From Baffinella frigidus (taxonomy: Eukaryota; Cryptophyceae; Cryptomonadales; Baffinellaceae), in NCBI GenBank assembly GCA_026770585.1, contig MU646735.1, forward strand, positions 18,194-30,200: a stretch of 12,007 bases of DNA, read 5' to 3'. This document shows, in pieces, positions 1-6,239 of the stretch; position 1 is the first letter of the stretch, and each line of letters begins with the position of its first letter. The notes beneath the pieces were generated by a model, which saw only the letters and a list, made by a program, of their open reading frames with translations, was not told the origin of the DNA and searched no databases. A program made the translations under genes and the position numbers.

Positions 1-55
1 GGGTGTGGGGTGTGGGGTTTGGGGTTTGGAGTTTGGGGTTTGGGGTTTGAGTGGC
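1..55 (+). repeat. Degenerate telomere-like repeat, G-rich strand
   Basis: This tract is built of GTGTGGGG and TTTGGGG units, variants of the TTTAGGG heptamer, and it runs off the left edge of the window. No perfect TTTAGGG unit is seen here, so it is an old or diverged interstitial tract and not a functional telomere. It translates into the Gly/Phe/Trp-rich nonsense typical of such repeats. Confidence 0.8.
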
Positions 56-437
56 TCTGACCCAGAGGCACTGAGTCAGTGGGCGGCGCTCCTCTCGGGA
101 TGCGAGAAGCGTGGTGCTGCCGGAATCCCTTCTGCGAAACCCGAAACCCGAAACCCTCAGCCCTGAATCCTGAGCCCTCGCGTTCTCACCCGCCGAGCAG
201 AGATGGCAGCGCGTCTCCAGAGATGCGAGAACTGTCAATGTTGAGGCAACCGCGTCTTCTGGACCGTCAACCCGCAGTGCATCCATTGTACACTGTCCGT
301 TTGTTCCTTTTTCGGACCGAAACAGGAACGCACGCGTGCCTCTCACCCGCTGTGGCGGCGATTTGAAACGAGGTTTGCAAACAGACTGCCGAGAAAAGAA
401 AGAGACTGCAGAGCAATAGATGACCCTCGTGCGAAAG
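56..437. other. Gene-free stretch with repeat fragments
   Basis: I see no convincing gene here. The 95-codon open frame at 79-366 lacks recognisable domains and crosses repeats. Bases 136-172 are a C-strand telomere-like fragment (GAAACCC units). Bases 217-258 hold the first, most diverged copy of a motif (GAGAACTGTCAATGTTGAGG, then CAACCGCGTC) that recurs at 621-668, 893-941, 1200-1254 and 1333-1363. Confidence 0.5.
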
Positions 438-590
438 AAATTTCATCTCGGAAGATAACTGAATCAGTTCTTTTTCAATAGGAGTTGAATAGGATAAATG
501 AGTAAGGGCATAGTAAATTCAATCAGGCCTCCTAATTAAATGAAAACGCCAATTAGAGAACTGATTCAGTTATCTTTCGAGATGAAATTT
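438..590. mobile_element. Foldback (MITE-like) element
   Basis: Arms at 438-471 and 557-590 are 34 nt each and complementary with a single mismatch (left AAATTTCATCTCGGAAGATA, right its reverse complement with one change). They enclose about 85 nt of AT-rich sequence. No transposase is encoded. A clear target-site duplication is not visible, so a non-autonomous DNA transposon is an inference from shape alone. Confidence 0.65.
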
Positions 591-747
591 GTCAGACCCT
601 TTGTGGCGGCGGCGCTCCTCGAGAGAGGCGAGGACTGTCAAAGTTGAGGTCACCGCGTCCTCTGCCGAGCGAGGACGTGATTCAATTTTAAGGGTTTTGA
701 AAACTTTCACCTGCATCCCAAGGGAAATGGACTTTTAAAATACAAAA

Positions 748-771
748 CTGGGACCGGAATTCGGGTCCCAG
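748..771. repeat. Short hairpin flanked by CTTTTAAAAT
   Basis: CTGGGACC at 748-755 pairs perfectly with GGTCCCAG at 764-771 around an 8-nt GGAATTCG-type loop. The word CTTTTAAAAT occurs as a direct repeat on both sides (about 732-741 and 772-781), which could be the footprint of an insertion. No poly-U run follows, and this is a eukaryotic context, so it is not called a terminator. Confidence 0.5.
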
Positions 772-991
772 CTTTTAAAATGAACGCCCAGGTGCCTCGA
801 TAGCGGCTCTACCCAAGACGCCACATGATTCAACTGCTGGAAGAGCCATGGTTCTTTCTAGAGGGACCATTAGTCGCCAACTGAGGTTCGTTTGGAGGCC
901 GGAGGGAGGGATATGAGCGAGGAGGTCAGCGCGTCGTCAGCCCATGAAGCCAGATCATTCAAATGCAGGCACATTTTTCTAGAGGGGTGAT

Positions 992-1142
992 TTCATCCCG
1001 CCAGGCATTTAAATTAAATGCTCGAAATGCATATTTTTGGCGTCAGATTCTGCCTGAAGTGGCTAAATTGGCAACTTCTGGCATCTTCAGACGCCAAAAG
1101 CATGCGTTTCGAGCAATCAAATTAAATGCCTGGCGGGATGAG
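992..1142. mobile_element. Foldback (MITE-like) element
   Basis: The left arm, about 994-1044 (CATCCCGCCAGGCATTTAAA, ending in TTTTTGGCGTC), is the imperfect reverse complement of 1090-1140 (GACGCCAAAAGCATGCGTTT, ending in GGCGGGATG). About 45 nt lie between the arms. It sits inside one copy of the degenerate repeat family: TTTCTAGAGGGG precedes it and a related TTCTTGAGGACCAT follows it. Open frames crossing it are by-products of the palindrome. Confidence 0.7.
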
Positions 1143-1294
1143 ATTGTTCCTTCTTGAGGACCATGCAATTTTGAAGAGGGCCCGGTATGCTTCAGCCGAG
1201 TTTGGAGACCGGAGGACTGTCAACGTGGAGGTCACCGCGTCCTCTGTTCAATGCGCGATGCAACAGCTTATTGTTGATCCCACCATGCCAATGG

Positions 1295-1338
1295 TGCCCC
1301 CCCCCCCCGTATGAATGCTCCCCCCCTCCCCCCCGGGA
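1295..1338. repeat. Poly-C tracts
   Basis: Three C runs, interrupted by GTATGAATGCT and single T bases. The complementary strand could form G-quadruplexes. Run lengths are likely unreliable in a genome assembly. Confidence 0.7.
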
Positions 1339-1432
1339 GGCAACCGCGTCATGTTTCCAAGACACGAGACGAATCAGCTGCAGTAAACTTTCTAGAGGGA
1401 CCATTCGACACAGTGGGATTCGAAGGAGATTT

Positions 1433-1450
1433 CGACCGGAAATCCGGTCG
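1433..1450. repeat. Palindrome CGACCGGA-AA-TCCGGTCG
   Basis: A perfect 8-bp inverted repeat with a 2-nt centre. It could be a protein-binding dyad or a small foldback remnant. No gene start lies nearby to connect it to. Confidence 0.5.
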
Positions 1451-1788
1451 ATATGTCGGTGGATAAGATGTCCTTGTACCCACCCGAGAATGCCAGGGGG
1501 GCCTATTTGAAACCGAAGTGCTTTAAAAGTGGGAATTTGTGTAGTAATTTTCATTGATTGGTCACGTAACTCTGCAAAATTAGCACAAGCGCGAGGTTCG
1601 AATACCCCATCCTCGTACAAATATTTACACCTCTACATTTAAATAAGATCCTCCAGCATTCTCGAGTAGACCGAGCCATTCGTAGTTAGTACCACGAAAA
1701 TAAATGGACCGATCGTGCGGATGCTAACTAAGAAATGAACGAAAAAATGTGAATAGTGAGGAGGGCTCGTGACCTGTGTCGGACAGTT
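1451..1788. other. Gene-free stretch
   Basis: No gene or RNA is recognised. The 16-nt word GTGTAGTAATTTTCAT at 1539-1554 is identical to 2212-2227 inside the foldback at 2115-2276, so it may be a fragment of the same element family. The segment GGTTCGAATACC near 1597 resembles a tRNA T-arm but does not fold as one. Confidence 0.4.
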
Positions 1789-2022
1789 TTGCCTCCGTTC
1801 GCACATCGTGGCCTCCGTACGCTGATCGTGTCCACGCCTGATTGCTCAGGGGAGGTCGCCTCTTTCCGAGCGCACTTTTGGACCGCACTATACCCAAAGT
1901 AAACAACCCCCCCTTCGTCCTTCCGGGGAATGGACTTTTGGCGACCTCTCCCAAGAATGTGGCGTGGGTGGAGGGCTGACAACCTTTATCGAAGAGTAAG
2001 GCCTCCGTTAGCAGATCGATGT
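1789..2022. repeat. GGCCTCCGT-CGCTGATCGTG repeats and an inverted pair
   Basis: A roughly 20-nt motif (GCCTCCGT followed by a GCAGATCGTG-like end) occurs at 1790-1809, 1809-1829 and 2001-2021. Between the second and third copies, GGGGAGGTCGCC (about 1850-1861) is inverted relative to GGCGACCTCTCCC (about 1939-1951), a weak foldback of about 100 bp. No coding signal is seen. Confidence 0.5.
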
Positions 2023-2114
2023 TTGCCCGGGCATCCTCGCACCCCTGCCGACGGAGGGAGACATGCTTTATTCAAATGGGACAGCTGAGAGGGACTGCAG
2101 AAAACCCCAGACCT

Positions 2115-2276
2115 GTAGCCCGTACTTATCCGGGGAAAACTATTTTTCTTTCATTTGATGGCAATAGAAATTACTACACAATTCGTTCTTACTAGTAATA
2201 TTAAATCATCCGTGTAGTAATTTTCATCGGAATCAAATGAAAGAAAAATAGGTTTCCCTAGACAAGTACGGACTAC
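2115..2276. mobile_element. Long-arm foldback (MITE-like) element
   Basis: Arms 2115-2179 and 2213-2276 are about 65 nt each and complementary with scattered mismatches. Conserved blocks include GTAG-CCGTACTT, CTATTTTTCTTTCATTTGAT and AATTACTACAC. Only about 33 nt separate them, so a transcript would form a near-continuous hairpin. It carries no ORF. A 16-nt piece of one arm is also found at 1539-1554. Confidence 0.75.
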
Positions 2277-2690
2277 TCACGCGGCGAGACCTCCCCTGCC
2301 GAAGTGAGGGGTGAGGGCTTCAGGCGAGGGCTTCAAGTTGGGGGCCCCGACCCTTAACCCCTAACAAATCACGGGCATGAGAGCCTTGGCGGGGGGGTGT
2401 TCAGTTTGCGGCTTCACGAAGGGCAAGAGGGAAGGACGTTCGCACTTTCAAAGTCAGTCGCAGAGTTTTTTTGGGGGGGGTTCAAATGCTTTCAGCACGG
2501 CTCACACGTTATTCAAGAATAAACCACATGGTGTTTCTCTCTGCAGACCTGAGGCAGAATCTTCCCCCAAACCATATTCTGAAACCTGAATCCCGAAACC
2601 CGAAGCAGTATTAAGCGAGAGAAGACGTGAGTGGACAGTCGACGGGGCAAGTAGAAGGTTCCCGAATCCGCTCGCGGTCTACCGTTGAGC
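2277..2690. other. Gene-free stretch
   Basis: No convincing gene. There is a short tandem GAGGGCTTCAGGC / GAGGGCTTCAAG near 2310-2340, a G run at 2469-2478, and degenerate telomere-like words (CTTAACCCCTAAC near 2352, GAAACCTGAATCCCGAAACC near 2580). The small open frames show no domain or compositional support. Confidence 0.4.
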
Positions 2691-2744
2691 GTTTAGGGTT
2701 TAGGGTTAGGTCCCTACACCCTAAACCCGCTTCTCCGGAGAAGC
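2691..2744. repeat. Head-to-head telomere-like repeats plus 16-bp palindrome
   Basis: GTTTAGGGT at 2691-2699 (G strand, followed by TTAGGGTTAGG) is answered by ACCCTAAAC at 2718-2726 (C strand), so the two tracts face each other and can form a hairpin. Immediately after comes the perfect palindrome GCTTCTCCGGAGAAGC at 2729-2744. Head-to-head telomere-type repeats are what an end fusion would leave, but with such short tracts a local inversion is equally possible. Confidence 0.7.
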
Positions 2745-2814
2745 TAGGGCAGCACACTAGCAGGTCGTTCGTTCGCGGCGCACGAACCTCCAACGAAACA
2801 GGTTCTCAGAAAGC

Positions 2815-3168
2815 GCACTCGGCACTCAATGGGCCTATGTCACATATACAGCCAAAACCGCGGAAGAATGGGTCGTAGCAACACCAGCAAGGGTGGACTC
2901 CCGAAGTCAGGCGTCAACCTAATTCCGGCAGTCTGTATCACCTCAAAAAACGCACTCAGTATTCAATACACTGCAAATCCAGAGATTTTGTAAAAGTCAA
3001 TTCACCCACAAAATCTGTCAACTTAGAAACGAGGTACCCGTAACGGGTACTTCGAAACTCGATTTTCGCGTTCGAAACTCGAGTTGACTAATACGAAAAC
3101 TCCGCCCTGGCAGTGCAATAAGCCAAAAGATAACGAAAGACGCGGAAGAGTGGATCGTAGCAATCACC
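2815..3168 (+). repeat. Diverged direct duplication
   Basis: GCCAAAACCGCGGAAGAATG with GTCGTAGCAACACC (2852-2886) matches GCCAAAAG...CGCGGAAGAGTG with GATCGTAGCAATCACC (3122-3168), offset by about 275 bp. Related words AAAGCGCACTCGGCACTCAA (2813) and AAACGCACTCAGTATTCAAT (2947) suggest further decayed copies. The small dyad GTACCCGTAACGGGTAC lies at 3035-3051. No gene is seen. Confidence 0.5.
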
Positions 3169-3200
3169 CCAAACCCTCAACCCTAAACCCTGAACCCCGA
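3168..3200 (-). repeat. Degenerate telomere-like repeat, C-rich strand on plus
   Basis: CCCCAAACCCTCAACCCTAA and following CCCTGAACCCCGAAAC form about four degenerate heptamers. Confidence 0.75.
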
Positions 3201-3351
3201 AACATCTGCAAAGGCAGCAGAAGGCAGAACAGAAGGCAGAACAGGGTTCAGGGTGCCGCTACGGGTGTTTCGGGCTTACGGTATTGGGTGCTATTACAAG
3301 TAGAGTTCTTTCAACAAACTTCCACTCAAGTCGTGCTCAAGTCGTCAGACA

Positions 3352-3401
3352 CCCTACACCCCAAACTCCAAACTCCAAATCTCAAACCCTAACCCCGAAA
3401 C
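3352..3401 (-). repeat. Degenerate telomere-like repeat, C-rich strand on plus
   Basis: CACCCCAAACTCCAAACTCC followed by AAATCTCAAACCCTAACCCC, the same heptamer family as at 3168-3200. Both tracts are followed by a GAAACA(T/C)CTG(C/T)AAAGGCA word, so they belong to one duplicated segment. Confidence 0.7.
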
Positions 3402-3403
3402 AC

Positions 3404-3480
3404 CTGTAAAGGCACCAGCAGGCAGAATAGCTCAGCCACCACCGCCAGCACGCCTCCCCCCACCCCACCCCCAACATTTG
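3404..3480 (+). repeat. Direct repeat with 3826-3905
   Basis: AAGGCACCAGCAGGCAGAAT, then CACCACCGCCAGCACGCCTC and a C-rich run, recurs at about 3831-3905 as ACGGCACCAGCAGGCAGAAG with CACCACCGCCGCCAACACGC. A third, shorter relative lies at 3208-3247 (GGCAGCAGAAGGCAGAACAG). The proline-rich frames across these copies are not conserved, so they are treated as non-coding. Confidence 0.6.
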
Positions 3481-3483
3481 TAT

Positions 3484-3566
3484 TGGAACATCACACCATC
3501 CGTATTGGTACATTCTTTCACACCATCCGTATAGGTACATGCTTTCAAAAAATCCGTGTTTACCAA
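3484..3566 (+). repeat. Tandem repeat, about 27-bp unit
   Basis: Three diverging units of the form ATTGGTACATTCTTTCACAC + CATCCGT. The short frame through them (HTIRIGTFFHTIRIGTCF) simply reflects the tandem unit. No promoter or other coding support is seen. Confidence 0.65.
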
Positions 3567-3647
3567 TTCAGTGGTACGCCACCAACTCTTTTAGACGAAG
3601 ACGGATTTCCGTTGCCAGTTTTGTGGACCGCTTCCCACCCGGGCGCG

Positions 3648-3828
3648 GGCACCCATACGAGGCTATCCATGCGAACAGATTCATAAGTCAATTATTGGAT
3701 TATTGCCCAGGAAATACGCCAAAAGTCAGCACGTTTCCGCCCGCTGAGCGGGCGGAAACGTGATCCTTTGCCCACATTTTTTAAAATGTCCTTTTATTCT
3801 GTTGGTATGGATGGCCTCGTGTGGACCT
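3648..3828. mobile_element. Long imperfect hairpin with a 3-nt loop
   Basis: The centre is a perfect 15-bp stem, CACGTTTCCGCCCGC (3730-3744) and its complement (3748-3762), around TGA. Outward the arms remain related but imperfect: ACGAGGCTATCCATGCGAAC (about 3657-3676) is answered by GTTGGTATGGATGGCCTCGT (3801-3820). The whole unit is therefore a foldback of about 180 nt without spacer. It could be a MITE or a small-RNA hairpin precursor. The sequence alone does not decide. Confidence 0.7.
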
Positions 3829-3952
3829 GCAACGGCACCAGCAGGCAGAAGACCTCCACCCCGACATGCTCCACCACCGCCGCCAACACGCCTCCCCCCG
3901 CCCCTCTTCCTCGGGCTTCCCCCGCCTCTTGCCTCTCGCCCCTCTCTCGCGC

Positions 3953-3964
3953 GGTCACGTGACC
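3953..3964. promoter_or_regulatory. GGTCACGTGACC palindrome (G-box/E-box type)
   Basis: A perfect 12-bp palindrome centred on CACGTG, the consensus of bHLH and bZIP factors in eukaryotes. It is called only as a candidate site, because no gene start is seen within reach. Confidence 0.3.
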
Positions 3965-3985
3965 ACCAGGGCGGAGGCACTCTTC

Positions 3986-4054
3986 ATGCCCCCTCGAGGC
4001 CTCCGACGGAGGTCGTTGATGCCCCCTCTCGGCGTCCGACGTCGGAGCACGCGA
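3986..4054 (+). repeat. Two 33-bp tandem units each with a dyad
   Basis: ATGCCCCCTCGAGGCCTCCG... (from 3986) and ATGCCCCCTCTCGGCGTCCG... (from 4019) repeat with a 33-bp period. Each contains its own dyad, CCTCCG-A-CGGAGG in the first and TCCGACGTCGGA in the second. Confidence 0.55.
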
Positions 4055-4120
4055 AAGGAGCGACGCCACGAGGGTCGTCAGGAGGGAGTGCACCCCATCC
4101 CTCCGCTCCGTGTCGGCCCT

Positions 4121-4178
4121 GTCACCGTTTGCGGTTTCGGGTTGAGGGTGTCACCGTTTGCGGTTTCGGGTTGAGGGT
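4121..4178 (+). repeat. 29-bp tandem duplication
   Basis: GTCACCGTTTGCGGTTTCGG + GTTGAGGGT is present twice without mismatch (4121-4149 and 4150-4178). It passes directly into a telomere-like tract. The unit itself ends in a TTGAGGG-type heptamer, so the tract may have grown from it or into it. Confidence 0.85.
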
Positions 4179-4325
4179 GTGGGGTTTAGGGTTTAGGGTC
4201 TAGGGTCTAGGGTTTAGGGTGTGGGGTGAAGGAAGAGGTGTTGCCAGCGGTCCGTCTGGTGCGTGTCGGAACAGGCCCTGTTAGGTTTGGGTTTTGGTTT
4301 GTGGGTGTGGGGTGTGGGGTGCGGG
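4174..4325 (+). repeat. Telomere-like repeats, G-rich strand, in two blocks
   Basis: Block 4174-4228 is a run of TTTAGGG and TCTAGGG units ending in GTGTGGGGT. Block 4283-4325 is TTTGGG/GTGTGGGG-like. Between them lies about 50 bp of unique sequence. Confidence 0.75.
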
Positions 4326-4365
4326 AAGAGGTGTGCGCGGCGGGTACGGGAAGGGGTGCGTTGGA

Positions 4366-4905
4366 GAGTGTCTAGGGCCCTGTGGTGCACCCGCGAAGAG
4401 AGGCAGTGCGCTAGGTGCAGGGTCAGGAAGCACACCCACCAACGGAGATAACTGCTAGGTGTAGGGACAGGTGGTGTATCCACGAACAGAGGCAGTGTGC
4501 TAGGTGTGGGGTCGGTGTAGGGTTTTGCGTGTAGTGTTTTGCCAACACCTTCTTTGCTATCGTATGGCTGGGTTATCTTATGGGTAGGTTTCGTGGCACG
4601 CTCCCACCTACGGAGACACCGCACGGGCAGCGCGCGAACCCCCACGCGTCTGGCTCCATGTCCACCCTCTCGGAACTCTCTTCCACGAACAAGAACGATT
4701 ACCAGGTGTAGGGCCACGCACAAGAGACACCGCTAGGTGTAGGGCCAGGTTGTGTCTCCACGAACAAGAAACATCGCCAGGTGAAGGGCCAGGAGGCCTC
4801 CTGACCCGTGCACTTTGTGAAGGGTCGCACCCACCAACGGATACAGCGCATGGTGGAGGGCCAGGTTGTGAATCCACGAACATATGTAGTGTACTAGGAG
4901 GGAGG
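4366..4905 (+). repeat. Degenerate minisatellite
   Basis: A loose unit of about 50 bp recurs, built from TAGGTGTAGGGCCAGGTTGT, then CTCCACGAACAAGAGACA and GCG. It is recognisable around 4366, 4410, 4455, 4500, 4712, 4735, 4775 and 4850. No frame is conserved between units. The longer open frames on both strands here are shadows of the repeat. Confidence 0.6.
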
Positions 4906-5072
4906 AGGGAGAAGTCGGAGGGAGGAGGAGGGAGGAGGAGGAGGGAGGAGGAGGAGGGAAGAGGCAGGAAGGAGGAGGGAGGAGGGGTCGCACCCGCGAA
5001 CGGAGACAGCGCACGGGCAGCTGGCGAAGCCCCACTCATGGGGATCCATGTCCACCGTCTCGGGACTCTCTT
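4592..5072 (+). repeat. Higher-order repeat, about 390-bp period
   Basis: The segment 4592-4682 (GGAGACACCGCACGGGCAGC ... CATGTCCACCCTCTCGGAAC) recurs at about 4982-5072 (GGAGACAGCGCACGGGCAGC ... CATGTCCACCGTCTCGGGAC) with an offset of 390 bp. A third piece of the 3-prime motif, ATGTCCTCTGTCTCGGGACT, lies at 5406-5425, beyond the inserted foldbacks. This shows the array was larger before those insertions. Confidence 0.65.
4895..4986 (+). repeat. GGA-rich polypurine tract
   Basis: About 90 bp of almost pure purine (GGA, GGAG and GAA units) on the plus strand. Such mirror-like purine tracts can adopt triplex or G-quadruplex structures. It creates long serine/proline/leucine-rich frames on the minus strand that should not be read as genes. 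Confidence 0.85.
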
Positions 5073-5143
5073 CGGTCGGGACTGCAAGCACCTGTCATCT
5101 CATATGCAAACACATTCAATATCCGCACCGCACCCCTCACAGC

Positions 5144-5253
5144 CACATGAACATGGAGCACCAAGTTTTTGCTATCTTAGGGGTGGGATTTGAGTTCAAA
5201 CCGGTTTGGGTCGAGGCCAAGATAGCAAAAACTGGGTGCTCCATGTTAATGTG
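5144..5253. mobile_element. Foldback element A
   Basis: Left arm 5144-5179 (CACATGAACATGGAGCACCA ... TTGCTATCTTA) pairs with right arm 5219-5253 (AAGATAGCAAAAACTGGGTG ... TTAATGTG) with few mismatches. The loop is about 40 nt. The right end (5241-5253) is also used by foldback B, so only one of the two hairpins can form at a time. Confidence 0.8.
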
Positions 5254-5410
5254 CGATGCCACTCACTTTAAACTGTCTTTTATGCTGTCTTAAGGGTGGT
5301 TTCTCTCTTATTTTTCTATATTAGCTTCGACATAGCTTTAATGTAGGAGAAACCCCACACCAAGATAGAAAAAACACGGTTTAAATTGAGTGGCCTCGCA
5401 CATGAATGTC
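5241..5410. mobile_element. Foldback element B
   Basis: Left arm 5241-5305 (CCATGTTAATGTGCGATGCC ... GGTGGTTTCTC) pairs imperfectly with 5347-5410 (GAGAAACCCCACACCAAGAT ... CGCACATGAATGTC). About 40 nt lie between the arms. Words such as CTATCTTAGGGGTGGG in element A and CTGTCTTAAGGGTGG in element B show the two are relatives. Elements A and B together disrupt the 390-bp repeat family. Confidence 0.8.
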
Positions 5411-5456
5411 CTCTGTCTCGGGACTGTCAGGATCTGCGATGAAGCAATGGTTGAGG

Positions 5457-5602
5457 GGTTTGGGGTTTGGGGGTTTAGGGTTTAGGGTTTAGGGTTTGGG
5501 GTTTGGGGTTTAGGGTTTAGGGTTTAGGGTTTAGGGTTTAGGGTTTAGGGTCAGGGGTTTAGGGTTTAGGGTTGAGGGATTAGGGATTAGGGTTTAGGCA
5601 CA
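5457..5602 (+). repeat. Interstitial telomere-like array, TTTAGGG type
   Basis: The longest telomere-like tract in the window. It includes six consecutive perfect TTTAGGG units at 5509-5550, three more near 5475-5495, and variants TTTGGGG, TTGAGGG and ATTAGGG. TTTAGGG is the Arabidopsis-type telomere unit, found in plants and several algal groups. Unique sequence on both sides shows it is interstitial here. Confidence 0.95.
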
Positions 5603-6032
5603 ATGGCGGGTTAAGGACCTGAGACCAGACGGTGGCGGGTTCGGGCTCAGGCTCGTGGACTTTTGGATCACTCCATTCCAGGCATGCTAGTCATCAGGAA
5701 GAAGAAGAAGGAGGTTTGAATTGAGCAACGATTTCGCGCAAGTGTGTTTCGCCAATGGTGGAATCAAGCCTTACGCAGAGAGAGTCCCGCGCCTGTTGAC
5801 TGATTCGAGATATGTCTGGTATATGTCAGATATATGTCCGGTACCAAGCCTGTCCGGCTGTCACACCGTCCTGGTACAAACCCCACCTGGAGTCACCATG
5901 TGTACGGGGAACTCTTTGTTCGTGGCGGGGTTCAGGGCCGTTCGTTCGGTGGGGGGGTTCGTAACCTCACGAAGCGGCTGCAAGAGCATTTGCGCAGCTT
6001 GCTCCACCTGCGGCATGTGAGACCCATCAATA
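5603..6032. other. Gene-free or unassigned stretch
   Basis: No gene is claimed. Short tandem units GATATGTCTGGTATATGTCA + GATATATGTCCGG lie at 5808-5842. Frames on both strands remain open across 5834-6030 (plus: RNLTKRLQEHLRSLLHLRHV; minus: VEQAAQMLLQPLRE between AG and GT borders at 6007-5966), so a small exon is possible but unproven. Confidence 0.35.
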
Positions 6033-6120
6033 CCTAGCGCTGCCTCACTCGGGTTCACCGACTATTCTCAAGTTGACATGCTGGTTTTGCGGTACAAATT
6101 CGCAAATTGTGGAGCGGAAA
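6033..6120 (-). repeat. Dispersed repeat, inverted copy
   Basis: Read on the minus strand, this segment (GAATTTGTACCGC ... GCATGTCAACTTGAGAATAG ... AACCCGAGTGAGGCAGCGCT) matches 9251-9341 over its whole length and 8923-8993 over its first 70 nt. It is the only copy in the opposite orientation and the only one outside the Myb gene. Confidence 0.8.
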
Positions 6121-6239
6121 AGAGCCTGTTTCACCAAATTGGTGGGACCAAATAGTCCGAGACAGAGCTGGCGGTTTTGGGTTTGGGGAGCGCCTCATCG
6201 TCCTTGTCCGCCCCTGCTCCCGCTCCTTGGCACACGCTC

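Larger units (their letters stand above)
217..1408 (+). repeat. Degenerate direct-repeat family, about five copies
   Basis: Two linked motifs recur. Motif one, GGAGGACTGTCAACGTGGAG followed by GTCACCGCGTCCTCTG, is seen around 217-258, 621-668, 893-941, 1200-1254 and, in part, 1333-1363. Motif two, roughly GATTCAACTGC followed by TTCTTTCTAGAGGGACCATT, is seen at about 825-870, 950-986 and 1369-1408, with a diverged form at 1145-1165. The order one-then-two is kept, so the region is a decayed array of one unit, later interrupted by the foldbacks at 438-590 and 992-1142. No coding frame is conserved between copies and the function is unknown. Confidence 0.6.

Noticed and set aside
1-55. True chromosome end at the left edge
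   Set aside because: Units are highly degenerate, with no perfect TTTAGGG run, and similar tracts recur throughout the window. The orientation alone cannot show a terminus.
1590-1618. tRNA-like T-arm word GGTTCGAATACC
   Set aside because: The flanking 5-bp stem does not pair, and no acceptor, D or anticodon arms can be drawn upstream.
3760-4203. 147-codon proline/arginine-rich open frame
   Set aside because: It starts inside the foldback, crosses a direct repeat and ends in telomere-like units. No domain is seen and the frame is not conserved between repeat copies.
4608-5193. Overlapping long frames on both strands with Ser/Pro/Leu or Gly/Glu/Arg runs
   Set aside because: They arise from the purine tract and minisatellite. 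Low complexity with no domain signal on either strand.
5966-6007. Minus-strand mini-exon VEQAAQMLLQPLRE between GCAG and GT
   Set aside because: Phase-clean, but only 42 nt and with no in-frame partner exon that I can identify; both strands are open here.
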